64,000 nt of DNA, from positions 124,001 through 188,000 of the forward strand of contig UROI01000001.1 in NCBI GenBank assembly GCA_900549325.1, read 5' to 3'. Both the position numbers and the translations under genes were made by a program. The notes beneath the pieces are model-generated. The model did no database searches. It had not been told where the DNA came from and saw only the letters and a program-made list of their open reading frames with translations. Below are positions 1 to 7,631 of this stretch, one piece after another; within the stretch, counting starts at the first letter, position 1; every line of letters begins with the position of its first letter. The DNA comes from an uncultured Mycoplasmatota bacterium. GTDB taxonomy: Bacteria; Bacillota_I; Bacilli_A; RF39; UBA660.

Positions 1-1
1 T

Positions 2-292
2 ATTAGATATTTTATTGGAGGCCTTCTGTCAATTGGTATGATTATATGGATGGGTAGTAATATTTATGATGATATTAGAAAGAATAAAAATAATATTATA
101 TTTAATAATATTGGTTCAATATTGGTAGTTTTATTTATTGAAAGTATTATTTTTGTTAGTATAGCACATATTGGTAATTATTCAGTAGTAGAACTATTTG
201 GTATGGTTGTTATTAGATATTTGATAGAGGTTGTAATTGGTTTATTGGGATTAATACCAGTATATTTGATTGTTAAAAGAAAAGATAAGTAG
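2..292 (+). CDS. C-terminal end of an unidentified membrane protein (partial)
   Basis: The reading frame is open from the first bases of the window, so this is the 3' end of a gene that begins upstream; the ATG at 38 is probably internal. About 96 residues are visible. They include strongly hydrophobic stretches (a Gly-rich one at the very start, a segment rich in Val, Leu and Ile in the middle, and a final one ending in a short Lys/Arg/Asp tail), which fits two to three membrane segments with the C terminus in the cytoplasm. No family motif is visible. It lies 11 nt before the S24-type repressor on the same strand and may share its transcript. Function not recognised. Confidence 0.55.
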   Translation: MRYFIGGLLSIGMIIWMGSNIYDDIRKNKNNIIFNNIGSILVVLFIESIIFVSIAHIGNYSVVELFGMVVIRYLIEVVIGLLGLIPVYLIVKRKDK

Positions 293-303
293 GTGAATGT
301 AGT

Positions 304-969
304 ATGAGAACAAGAAAACAAGAATTAGTAAGTGACGATTTAAAGCCTTTTGTATGTGGAATTATCAAGGAGTATAGAGAAAAGTATAATTATTCTTTGG
401 AGGATTTAGCTAGGGCTTTAAATTATAAAAAGAATAGACAAACATTACATAAGTATGAGACTGGTACTCTTAATATTCCTTATGAAATATTTTTTGATAT
501 AGCTGAGATATTTAATATTAATTCAGATGTTATTAAAGATATTCCTATGACTAAGGAAGAGGAAGAATTATTCGAGAAGAAACTTATTAAGAATTATGTT
601 AATACTTTTAATGGTAATAAAAATGTTACTTCAAGAGGAGAAAAGATTGTTAATACTTATAAGAATGCTTCATATGAACCTGTCAGTAAGCAGTGTGCGT
701 TGTCTATTAAGCTTACTGATGATTCAATGGCTCCGATATATTTAAAAGGAGATAGAATATTCTTTAGAAAGAAAGATAGTTATAATAATGGTGATGATAT
801 TGTTATTGCTGTTAAGGGTAATACTTTATCTGTTAGAAGACTATATAAAAGTAATAAGGCTATTATTCTTCAGGCAATGAATCCTAAGTATCAAACTATT
901 GTAGTTAATGTCTTTTCAGAAGATATGATACTTGGTAAAGTTGAAACTATGAGTAGGGAAGTAAGATAA
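304..969 (+). CDS. XRE-family repressor with S24 (LexA/CI-like) C-terminal domain, catalytic Lys missing
   Basis: 221 residues with two domains: an N-terminal helix-turn-helix of the XRE type (about residues 15-75, with the LEDLARALNY and RQTLHKYETG elements) and a C-terminal S24/LexA-like domain (about 125-221). Ser141 sits in the DDSMAP context expected for the nucleophile. The usual Lys of the Ser-Lys dyad lies in a motif like VKRL; here the matching segment is VRRL (178-179), so the dyad looks broken. Self-cleavage on DNA damage is therefore doubtful, and it may act as a constitutive repressor. The gene follows a truncated membrane-protein gene closely and ends before a terminator. No SOS or prophage genes are visible beside it, so its targets are unknown. 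Confidence 0.8.
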   Translation: MRTRKQELVSDDLKPFVCGIIKEYREKYNYSLEDLARALNYKKNRQTLHKYETGTLNIPYEIFFDIAEIFNINSDVIKDIPMTKEEEELFEKKLIKNYVNTFNGNKNVTSRGEKIVNTYKNASYEPVSKQCALSIKLTDDSMAPIYLKGDRIFFRKKDSYNNGDDIVIAVKGNTLSVRRLYKSNKAIILQAMNPKYQTIVVNVFSEDMILGKVETMSREVR

Positions 970-972
970 AAT

Positions 973-1005
973 AAAAAAGGCTTCAATATGAAGTCTTTTG
1001 TTTTT
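973..1005 (+). terminator. Intrinsic terminator after the S24 repressor
   Basis: AAAAGGCTTC and GAAGTCTTTT pair around a 5-nt loop (975-999), followed by a T-rich stretch. It separates this gene from the convergent hup gene. Confidence 0.7.
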
Positions 1006-1014
1006 CTTTTTAAA

Positions 1015-1287
1015 TTAGTTTAAAGCGTCTTTTAATTTGCTTCCAGCTTTGAATCCTGGAACAACTCTAGCAGCGATTTTAACTGTTTCACCAGTTTGTG
1101 GGTTTCTTCCTTCTCTTGCTTCTCTCTTTTTAGCAGTGAAAGTACCAAATCCTACGAAAGTTACTTTTCCTTCTTTTTTAAGTCCTTCAGTAACTCCTTC
1201 AATCATTGCTTCTAATGCTCTTCCTGCATCAGCTTTTGTTAAATCAGCTTTTTCAGCTATAAATTCTACTAATTCTGCTTTTGTCAT
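1015..1287 (-). CDS. hup: HU-type DNA-binding protein
   Basis: 90 residues, the normal HU length. HU is a dimeric nucleoid protein that bends DNA without strong sequence preference. The sequence shows the family layout: an N-terminal helical part (TKAELVEFIAEKADLTKADA), the GFGTF turn, the arm with the conserved GRNPQTGE and the C-terminal KAGSKLKDALN. The start was placed at 1287 because GGAGG lies 8 nt upstream of that ATG; an ATG at 1302 would put the ribosome binding site inside the gene. It is monocistronic, convergent with the repressor gene, and preceded by a promoter and a perfect 19-bp palindrome. Confidence 0.95.
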   Translation of the reverse strand: MTKAELVEFIAEKADLTKADAGRALEAMIEGVTEGLKKEGKVTFVGFGTFTAKKREAREGRNPQTGETVKIAARVVPGFKAGSKLKDALN

Positions 1288-1311
1288 TTTTATTACCTCC
1301 ATTTGTGTAGT

Positions 1312-1330
1312 GTAAACATATTATGTTTAC
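1312..1330. promoter_or_regulatory. Perfect palindrome in the hup 5' region, candidate operator
   Basis: GTAAACATATTATGTTTAC is a 9-1-9 perfect inverted repeat between the hup promoter and its ribosome binding site. It lies right at or just after the predicted transcription start, a position suited to repression. The binding protein is unknown. Confidence 0.5.
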
Positions 1331-1337
1331 TACATTA

Positions 1338-1366
1338 AAGATACCATATAATCATAATAAAATCAA
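1338..1366 (-). promoter_or_regulatory. Sigma-A-type promoter of hup
   Basis: On the minus strand TTGATT (complement of 1361-1366) and TATCTT (complement of 1338-1343) are separated by exactly 17 nt. Confidence 0.55.
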
Positions 1367-1479
1367 GGGTTTTAAAGTAAATTAGATAATATTTTTGAAA
1401 AGTTAACCGGTTGTATACCAATATTTAATTAAAAAATTAGCATACTTTTAATTAATGTAGTTATAATAATAATATGTTG

Positions 1480-1508
1480 TTGTCAGTTCGTTTTTGTTAT
1501 GCTATAAT
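1480..1508 (+). promoter_or_regulatory. Sigma-A-type promoter of the AI-2E transporter gene
   Basis: TTGTCA at 1480-1485 and TATAAT at 1503-1508 with a 17-nt spacer, 25 nt before the ATG. Confidence 0.75.
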
Positions 1509-1532
1509 AAAGGTGATTTGGAGGACGATAAT

Positions 1533-2678
1533 ATGAAATTTAATACAAGAAAAGATATTCTATTTGTTATTTCGTATGTTGCTATTATTATTTTTGCTCT
1601 TGTTAACTTTGATAAAATAATAAAGTCTTTGGAATATGTAATTAATATTTTATCACCATTTATTATTGGAGCTCTTTTAGCTTTTGTATTAAATGTTTTG
1701 ATTAAGTTTATTGAGACTAAGATATTTGGTAAGATTAAGAATGGTAAAGTATGGAAAAAGGTTAAAAGACCACTTAGTATTACGATTAGTTTGATATTAG
1801 TTGGACTTATTATTTATTTTGTCATGAATTTACTTATTCCACAACTTAAAAATTCGGTTTCTTTATTTACTGAAACACTACCTGGATATAAAGAAGATGT
1901 TATTAATATACTTGAAAAATTTGATGTTGGTGAGAATACAATTAGTAAAGTAAGTGAATATTTAGATAACTTTACTAAGGTTATTACTGATTATATAAAA
2001 GATAATTCTAAAGATGTTTTATCTATTACAACAGAAGTTGCTTCTTCGATAATTGGTATTGTTAGTAAGGGTATTATTTCACTTGTATTTGCTATATATA
2101 TTATCGCACAAAAAGAGACTTTGAAGAGACAGGTTAATAAATTAATGAAGGCTTATTTAAAACCTAGGGTAAGTGATAAAATTACTGACATAGCTGTTAT
2201 GGCTAATAAAACTTTTTCTAATTTTGTTACAGGTCAATGTTTAGAAGCAGTTATATTTGGCGTTTTATGTTTCTTAGGTATGCTTATTCTTAGACTTCCT
2301 TATGCCTCTACTATTGCGGTTGTTATGGGATTTACGGCTTTAATACCAGTATTTGGTGCAATAATTGGTACTTCACTTGGAGCTATTTTAATTCTTATGG
2401 TTAGTCCTGTTAAAGCGATTATCTTCGTAGCATTTATAATTGTTTTACAGCAGTTAGAGGGTAATCTTATTTATCCAAAAGTCGTTGGTAAATCTATTGG
2501 TCTTCCTGGAATGTGGGTATTATTTTCTGTAACTATTGGAGCTAGTGTTGCTGGAATATGGGGAATGTTTGTAGCTACGCCATTATTCTCAGTATTATAT
2601 TCTATATTTTCTAAAATGATTAATGAACGTATTAATAAAAATAAAGTTGCTATTAAAGTAGAAGAAAAAAAGGCTTAG
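1533..2678 (+). CDS. AI-2E family transporter
   Basis: 381 residues of a multi-pass inner-membrane protein. The family (PF01594) includes autoinducer-2 exporters and Na+/H+-linked carriers of uncertain substrate. Evidence is the pattern of N-terminal paired hydrophobic segments, a soluble helical middle part (about residues 115-185), and the C-terminal block with GFTALIPVFGAIIG and the EGNLIYPKVVGKSIGL segment that is typical of the family. The start was set at 1533, where GGAGG lies about 8 nt upstream and a promoter ends at 1508; an upstream start would fall inside the promoter. It is monocistronic and converges on spoIVA. The substrate cannot be told from sequence. Confidence 0.88.
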   Translation: MKFNTRKDILFVISYVAIIIFALVNFDKIIKSLEYVINILSPFIIGALLAFVLNVLIKFIETKIFGKIKNGKVWKKVKRPLSITISLILVGLIIYFVMNLLIPQLKNSVSLFTETLPGYKEDVINILEKFDVGENTISKVSEYLDNFTKVITDYIKDNSKDVLSITTEVASSIIGIVSKGIISLVFAIYIIAQKETLKRQVNKLMKAYLKPRVSDKITDIAVMANKTFSNFVTGQCLEAVIFGVLCFLGMLILRLPYASTIAVVMGFTALIPVFGAIIGTSLGAILILMVSPVKAIIFVAFIIVLQQLEGNLIYPKVVGKSIGLPGMWVLFSVTIGASVAGIWGMFVATPLFSVLYSIFSKMINERINKNKVAIKVEEKKA

Positions 2679-2693
2679 GTTTAAGTCTTTTTT
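2664..2693. terminator. Bidirectional terminator between the AI-2E transporter gene and spoIVA
   Basis: An A-tract, the pairing arms AAAGGCTTA and TTTAAGTCTTT, then a T-tract. It can serve both convergent genes; spoIVA's stop codon lies at 2692-2694. Confidence 0.6.
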
Positions 2694-4161
2694 ATATTAC
2701 TATGGCAATCATGTTAGAAGAGCCTTTATTTATTATTTTGGTTAAAGTTTGACATAATTTAAATCTTATATTATCTGGCATCATTGATAATTTAGCTTGA
2801 ATACCTTCTTGGACTATTACATCCAAACTTCTTCCAAATATTTCACTTTTCCAAATACCATTTTCATTCTCGTTTTTTGTTAAGTAATCTATTAATTCTT
2901 TACTCTGCAACTCACTTCCAATTATCGGCTCGAAAGTACTCTCGACATCTACTTTTATCATGTGTATTGATGAAGCTTTGGCTTTAAGTTTTATGCCATA
3001 TCTAGAACCTTGTTTTATTATTTCTGGTGGGTCTAGTTTCATGTCTTCGAGAGTAGGTGAAGCAATGCCGTATCCTGTTTGTTTAACCATTTTTAAAGCA
3101 CTCTTAATCTGATCATATTCTTTTTTTGCTACATTTAACTCTTGGAATAATGAAAGTAAATCTGCTTTTGTACCGACAGAAACACCGATGGTATCTTTTA
3201 AAACTTGACTATATAATCCCGCAGGAGCCTCTAAATTTATGGTAACTTCTCCAGTAGAAGGATCTACTTCAGATATATATGATTTTGAAATGTATTCAGA
3301 TTCTGTGAAATTGTTATTTATTTTATCTATATCTTTTAGTTTGTTTACTTCAGTAATGGCTTCTTTTATTTTAGTTATATATTCCTTTTTGATGTTATTG
3401 TCTGGATTTAAGACCGCTATCCATTCTGGCATATTTACTTTTATTTGTTCTATAGGAAATTCATATAGAGCTTCTTTTAAGATACCATACATATCTTTTT
3501 CTTGCATGGACTCAATGTTTATTGGCAATACTGGTACTTTATATTCTTCTTTCATTTTGTCTGCAAGTCTTTCAGTATCAGGAAGCATTGGATGAATTGA
3601 ATTTAATAATACGATATATGGTTTACCTATGGAAGTTAATTCTTCAATTACTGTTTTTTCGGCTTCTAGATATTCACTTCTTGGTATTTCTCCAATTGAT
3701 CCATCAGTAGTTACAACTATGCCAATAGTTGAATGATCTTTAATTACTTTTTCTGTTCCTATTTCTGCGGCCTCTACAAATGGGATTGGTTCTTGATACC
3801 AAGGTGTCATAACTAGTCTTGGACCATTTTCATCTTCATAACCTTTGGCTGCTGGAATTACATATCCTACACAGTCAATCATTCTTATATTAGCAGAGAA
3901 ATCTTCTATTTGAATTTTGGTTGCTGTAGCTGGGACGAATTTTGGCTCAGTAGTCATTATTGTTTTACCAGCGGCTGCCTGTGGTAGTTCGTCTAAGCAT
4001 CTCTTTCTTTCGTATTCATCTTGAATATTTGGAATTATTAAGTTCTCCATAAACTTTCTAATAAAAGTTGATTTTCCTGTACGAACAGCTCCGACGACTC
4101 CTAAATATATATCTCCTCCTGATCTTTTACCAATACTTTTTATAACTTCTATTTTTTCCAT
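2692..4161 (-). CDS. spoIVA: Stage IV sporulation protein A, spore coat morphogenetic ATPase
   Basis: 489 residues, the same length class as the Bacillus subtilis protein. SpoIVA is made in the mother cell, hydrolyses ATP and polymerises into the basement layer of the spore coat around the forespore. The N-terminal P-loop domain shows the Walker A GAVRTGKST (residues 24-32). It is followed by the conserved DELPQAAAGKTIMTTEPKF and DCVGYVIPAAKGYEDENGPR blocks. The C terminus keeps the EIIKQGSRYGIKLKA and IHMIKVDVES blocks and ends in a short hydrophobic tail, as in known SpoIVA. An AGAGG site precedes the ATG. It is strong evidence that the organism, or its recent ancestor, forms endospores. 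No sigma-E promoter was assigned. Confidence 0.97.
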   Translation of the reverse strand: MEKIEVIKSIGKRSGGDIYLGVVGAVRTGKSTFIRKFMENLIIPNIQDEYERKRCLDELPQAAAGKTIMTTEPKFVPATATKIQIEDFSANIRMIDCVGYVIPAAKGYEDENGPRLVMTPWYQEPIPFVEAAEIGTEKVIKDHSTIGIVVTTDGSIGEIPRSEYLEAEKTVIEELTSIGKPYIVLLNSIHPMLPDTERLADKMKEEYKVPVLPINIESMQEKDMYGILKEALYEFPIEQIKVNMPEWIAVLNPDNNIKKEYITKIKEAITEVNKLKDIDKINNNFTESEYISKSYISEVDPSTGEVTINLEAPAGLYSQVLKDTIGVSVGTKADLLSLFQELNVAKKEYDQIKSALKMVKQTGYGIASPTLEDMKLDPPEIIKQGSRYGIKLKAKASSIHMIKVDVESTFEPIIGSELQSKELIDYLTKNENENGIWKSEIFGRSLDVIVQEGIQAKLSMMPDNIRFKLCQTLTKIINKGSSNMIAIVI

Positions 4162-4220
4162 TTACATACCTCTTTTCTTTTTATCACTAAATATTATGTC
4201 TAATAAAATGAAATATAACT

Positions 4221-4247
4221 AAAAAAAGAAAGTTAGTGCTTTCTTTT
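4221..4247 (-). terminator. Terminator of the spoVIF-amidotransferase operon
   Basis: AAAGAAAG and CTTTCTTT pair around 6 nt; on the minus strand the stem is followed by a T-tract. The stop codon of the upstream gene lies in the loop. Confidence 0.6.
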
Positions 4248-4859
4248 GTATACTTCTTTTAAGAAGTAGTTATATAGTATTTCGGTATTATCTAAATCTT
4301 CAGGATGAAACTGAACTCCAAATAGAAAATGATTATTATCTATGTATTCAATGGCTTCAATTATGTTATCTTGGGAAACTGCTGATACAATGAATGGCTT
4401 TTTTGCTTTGTCTATGGCATAGAGATGTCTAGTATTTACCTCTAGTGTTGGTCCAAATAATTTATACATTATAGTACCTTCTTTGATGTTTATGATATGT
4501 TTTTTATCTATATTATAATGATTATTTATTTTTATTAAATCATCTTCGTTATTACTATTATTACTATATAAACCGATTATTTGATGGCCCATACATATTC
4601 CTAGTACTGGTATATTATTATGAAGACAGTAGTCCACAATTTGAAAATGATATGGATAAATATCACTACCACCTTGGATTATGATACCATCACATAATTT
4701 TAATACTTCAGTATCGATAAGGCTATTATCATAGTTAAGTATAGCTATATAGTTGCATTTATTATGAATATATTTTAAATTATTTTTAGTTACTACTTGT
4801 AAACTAACATTATTTAATACTTCATCTCTTGCTACTATACCAATAGTGATATTATTCAT
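4233..4859 (-). CDS. Class I glutamine amidotransferase-like (peptidase C26) hydrolase
   Basis: 208 residues with the class I glutamine amidotransferase fold. The nucleophile Cys89 is in the elbow GICMGHQ, and the His185/Glu187 pair is in FGVQFHPEDL. An oxyanion-type glycine stretch IIQGGSDIYP precedes the elbow. This matches gamma-glutamyl-GABA hydrolase (PuuD-like) proteins of the C26 family, which cleave gamma-glutamyl amides; the true substrate is unknown. The start codon overlaps the spoVIF-like stop codon by one base (TAATG), so the two are translationally coupled. Coupling to a sporulation gene hints at a role in spore formation or cortex/coat amide chemistry, but this is inference. 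Confidence 0.85.
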   Translation of the reverse strand: MNNITIGIVARDEVLNNVSLQVVTKNNLKYIHNKCNYIAILNYDNSLIDTEVLKLCDGIIIQGGSDIYPYHFQIVDYCLHNNIPVLGICMGHQIIGLYSNNSNNEDDLIKINNHYNIDKKHIINIKEGTIMYKLFGPTLEVNTRHLYAIDKAKKPFIVSAVSQDNIIEAIEYIDNNHFLFGVQFHPEDLDNTEILYNYFLKEVYKRKH

Positions 4860-5101
4860 TAAATCATTTTATCTAAGTTATTTGGAACTTTGTCATTTAA
4901 TATAGTTTCAATTATTTTTTGCTCTTTTTCCTTAGATACCTCTCTTCCTGTCATTTTGGATAAATCTCCGATTACCTCACGTAATACCTTCTCATCTTTC
5001 ATATTGCTTTTTTGTAATTTGTCAGCAAGATCAAGAATAGTATTTTTATCTACATTAGTTTTCTTTTCAATTCGTTTAAAAAAATTATCAGAAAAATTCA
5101 T
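4859..5101 (-). CDS. spoVIF: Stage VI sporulation protein F-like small protein
   Basis: 80 residues, soluble and charged. The pattern FFKRIEKKTNVDKNTILDLA followed by a middle with DEKVLREVI and the tail GREVSKEKEQKIIETIL closely recalls B. subtilis SpoVIF (87 residues), a protein needed in late coat assembly and GerE-dependent expression. I matched this from memory of the family, without alignment. An AGGAGG site precedes the ATG. It is the first gene of a two-gene operon with the amidotransferase-like hydrolase and lies next to spoIVA, which supports a sporulation role. Confidence 0.75.
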   Translation of the reverse strand: MNFSDNFFKRIEKKTNVDKNTILDLADKLQKSNMKDEKVLREVIGDLSKMTGREVSKEKEQKIIETILNDKVPNNLDKMI

Positions 5102-5194
5102 TAAAAAAACCTCCTAATACATTGTATGTTAGAAGGTTTAAATGGGTTAATCAATTATTTTTTTGTAAGATTATGTTGCTACAATGTGTATTAA

Positions 5195-5401
5195 TTTGCA
5201 TACATTAATGTATCAACGGCAGTTAATATGTTTATTAAGGCTGTACTTAGAGAACAAAAAATTCCTTTTGAAGTTCGTGCAAATTCATTTGATGAAAATA
5301 TTTATCAGAAACTAAAAGAAGCAGAGCAGGAAATTAATAGTACATCTAAAAGATATAGTTCATCAGAAGTGTTAAAAAGTATGAATGATATTATAGGATA
5401 A
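5195..5401 (+). pseudogene. RelB/DinJ-type antitoxin remnant, N terminus lost
   Basis: The frame ending at 5401 reads INVSTAVNMFIKAVLREQ and continues KIPFEVRANSF, the classic C-terminal half of the RelB/DinJ antitoxin ribbon-helix-helix family. An in-frame TAA at 5192-5194 cuts off the expected N-terminal strand, and no start codon with a ribosome binding site remains upstream. The internal ATG at 5228 could start a 57-residue fragment, but the DNA-binding strand would be missing. The toxin remnant follows 3 nt later, the normal order of such operons. Confidence 0.75.
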
Positions 5402-5404
5402 TTT

Positions 5405-5717
5405 ATGTATAAGTTTGAGTTTTTACCTATTACAAAAAGAGATATGGATGATATTATCTATTATATTTCTAATACTTTAAATAATAAAAAAGGCTGCTAG
5501 TGCTTTGGCAAAAAGTTTTATTAATAGTGCAAATAGTATTTTGAACTTTTCTTATGGTTCTTCAGTGTGTCATTTAGGTAGTTTGAAATATGAATACGGA
5601 AGTATAAAAGTTAAAAACTTTTTAATGTTCTATATGATTAATGAAGAAAATAAAATAGTTACGATTGTTAGAGTTCTTTATCAAAAGATGGATATTAGTA
5701 ATATTCTTGATTCTTAG
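5405..5717 (+). pseudogene. RelE/ParE-type toxin remnant with a single-base frameshift
   Basis: The first frame begins MYKFEFLPITKRDMDDIIYY at 5405 and runs into a stop shortly after a run of six A (5486-5491). Skipping one A restores a second frame that continues ALAKSFINSANSIL, then LKYEYGSIKVKNFLMFY, and ends with IVRVLYQKMDISNIL. Joined together this is a ~103-residue RelE/ParE-superfamily mRNA interferase or gyrase inhibitor, with the usual YRxxxVxNFxxFY-like and VxRVLYxxxD features. The frameshift lies in a homopolymer, so it could be decay, slippage or a sequencing error. Given that the antitoxin is also truncated, decay is most likely. Confidence 0.75.
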
Positions 5718-5720
5718 TTT

Positions 5721-5762
5721 AAAATAAAATCTTCTAGTTCGAATGCTAGAAGATTTTATTTT
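5721..5762. terminator. Strong bidirectional terminator
   Basis: A perfect 17-bp stem (AAAATAAAATCTTCTAG and its complement) with an 8-nt loop, A-rich on one side and T-rich on the other. It separates the toxin remnant from der. Confidence 0.8.
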
Positions 5763-7074
5763 AATTATGTTTGTTTTTGAACTCTAATTTTATTGGTGTT
5801 CCTTCAAAATCAAAGTTTTCTCTTAACTTGTTTTCTAAGTATCTTTCATAAGAAAAGTGTATTAATTTATCACTATTTACAAATAATGTAAAAGTAGGGG
5901 GAACAGTTCCAGTTTGCTGAGCAAATGTTACCTTAAGTCTTTTACCTTTATATGAAGGTGGAGCTTTTAACATAACAGCATCCCTTATAACATCATTTAA
6001 AATACTTGTTTTTATTTCTTTGTGAGAATTTTCATATACTTTATCTATTTCAGGCATAATTGTAAATATTCTTTTTTTAGTTAATGCTGATACAAAGACA
6101 ATAGGGGCATATGATAAAAATTTAAATTCTGCACGTACAAGTTTAGTAAATGTACTAATATCGTTTTTATCGGTTACTGTATCCCATTTATTTACAACAA
6201 TTATTACTGGTTTACCTTCTTCAAGGGCGTAACTAGCTACATGTTTATCATGCTCAATTATTCCTTCTTCGGCATTGATAACAAGTAGACAAACATCACT
6301 TCTTTCAATGGCTTTCATTGAACGTAGTACAGAATATTTTTCTATTCTTTCAAATATTTTACCGCTTTTTCTGATACCAGCTGTATCTATGGCTACATAT
6401 TTCTTTTTATTATAAGTAAACTCCGTGTCTATAGCATCTCTAGTAGTACCTGCAATTGGAGATACTATTACTTTTTCCTCGTTTAATAGAGCATTTACTA
6501 GACTACTTTTTCCAACATTAGGTCTACCTATTAGACAAAACTTTATTCTATCGTCTTGTTGTTCTTCTTCGTTATAGTTAATATTAAAATCTTCAGTTAC
6601 TTTATCTAATAAGTCTCCTAGTCCTAGAGAATGTTCTCCACTTATAGGCATTACTTCTTCAAATCCTAATTCATAATAATTATAAATATTTTCTTCTCTT
6701 TTAATATTATCTAATTTATTTACCGCTACGATTACTTTTTTACCAGATTTCATTAGAATATCTCTTATTACAAAATCATTTTGATTTAGTTCTTCTAATC
6801 CATCGACTACAAAAATAATTATATCAGCTTCTTCAATAGCTATGTTAGCTTGAATTATTATTTCATTATTGAAGTCTTCGTTTGATACATCAATTCCTCC
6901 TGTGTCAATTAAATGAAATTTATAATTATTATGATATACTGTTCCATAGATTCTATCCCTTGTTACGCCGGGTGTATCTTCAATTATAGATACTTTTTTA
7001 CCAATTAATTTATTAAATATGGTTGATTTACCAACATTTGGTCTTCCTACTATTGCTACTGTGGGCATTTTCAT
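5761..7074 (-). CDS. der: Ribosome assembly GTPase Der (EngA)
   Basis: 437 residues. Der is the essential tandem GTPase of 50S ribosomal subunit maturation. Two complete G domains are visible: the first with GRPNVGKST near residues 10-18, DTGG and NKLD; the second with GRPNVGKSS near residue 183, the G3 motif DTAG and the G4 motif NKWD. A C-terminal KH-like domain follows (about 350-437), with the PPSYKGKRLKVTF and PPTFTLFVN blocks. Length and order are normal. It is the last gene of a minus-strand group that also contains the GTPase YsxC. Confidence 0.97.
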   Translation of the reverse strand: MKMPTVAIVGRPNVGKSTIFNKLIGKKVSIIEDTPGVTRDRIYGTVYHNNYKFHLIDTGGIDVSNEDFNNEIIIQANIAIEEADIIIFVVDGLEELNQNDFVIRDILMKSGKKVIVAVNKLDNIKREENIYNYYELGFEEVMPISGEHSLGLGDLLDKVTEDFNINYNEEEQQDDRIKFCLIGRPNVGKSSLVNALLNEEKVIVSPIAGTTRDAIDTEFTYNKKKYVAIDTAGIRKSGKIFERIEKYSVLRSMKAIERSDVCLLVINAEEGIIEHDKHVASYALEEGKPVIIVVNKWDTVTDKNDISTFTKLVRAEFKFLSYAPIVFVSALTKKRIFTIMPEIDKVYENSHKEIKTSILNDVIRDAVMLKAPPSYKGKRLKVTFAQQTGTVPPTFTLFVNSDKLIHFSYERYLENKLRENFDFEGTPIKLEFKNKHN

Positions 7075-7122
7075 ATAGTATCACCTCTTCCTAAGTATTA
7101 TAACAGAAAATAAAAAAAAATA

Positions 7123-7584
7123 CTATATATTTATTTTTATTCCTTCATTTATTATTTTTTCATAGTCATCATATATTATTTCTGATGCTTCAAGTAGTCT
7201 TAAGTATTCTTTCTTATTTATATTTTTTTTGAGTTTTAAATAATAATTGTTTTTGTAATAATAGATACTACTATTTTTGTGATTATTTATAGTAAAGTAA
7301 TCTATTTTATATAAAAATATTGGGTTAGTATGTATATGTATTTTTACTTCATATTCATTGTCTATATAAAACATACTTTTGTAATGTTTTAAAGTAATAA
7401 TTGTTCCATACATATTGTCTTCATAAATATCTAATATTAATAGAGGATTTAACTTTTTATTACTTGTTATTTTCTTAAATATTTTATTTGTTATTTTTTC
7501 TAGAGAATCTTTATCATAGATATTTATTTTTTGATTTGGTAAATTTATTTGATAAGTTATATTATCAATTTCTTTTATAATCAT
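7123..7584 (-). CDS. Unknown 153-residue protein between ysxC and der
   Basis: I do not recognise the family. The sequence is soluble and very rich in Ile, Asn, Lys and Tyr, with no signal peptide or clear membrane span. The middle alternates hydrophobic and polar residues as in a beta sheet (for example the MFYIDNEYEVKIHIHTNP stretch) and the last 35 residues look helical. A GGAAG site lies before the ATG. It sits between two ribosome-assembly GTPases on the same strand, so co-transcription is likely, but that does not define its function. Confidence 0.6.
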   Translation of the reverse strand: MIIKEIDNITYQINLPNQKINIYDKDSLEKITNKIFKKITSNKKLNPLLILDIYEDNMYGTIITLKHYKSMFYIDNEYEVKIHIHTNPIFLYKIDYFTINNHKNSSIYYYKNNYYLKLKKNINKKEYLRLLEASEIIYDDYEKIINEGIKINI

Positions 7585-7631
7585 TTAACACTTCCATAGT
7601 AGTCTATGAAAAAAGATGAAAAAGGAAACTT

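Noticed and set aside
1037..1315. Open frame on the plus strand opposite hup
   Set aside because: It has no ribosome binding site and mirrors the strongly constrained hup codons on the other strand.
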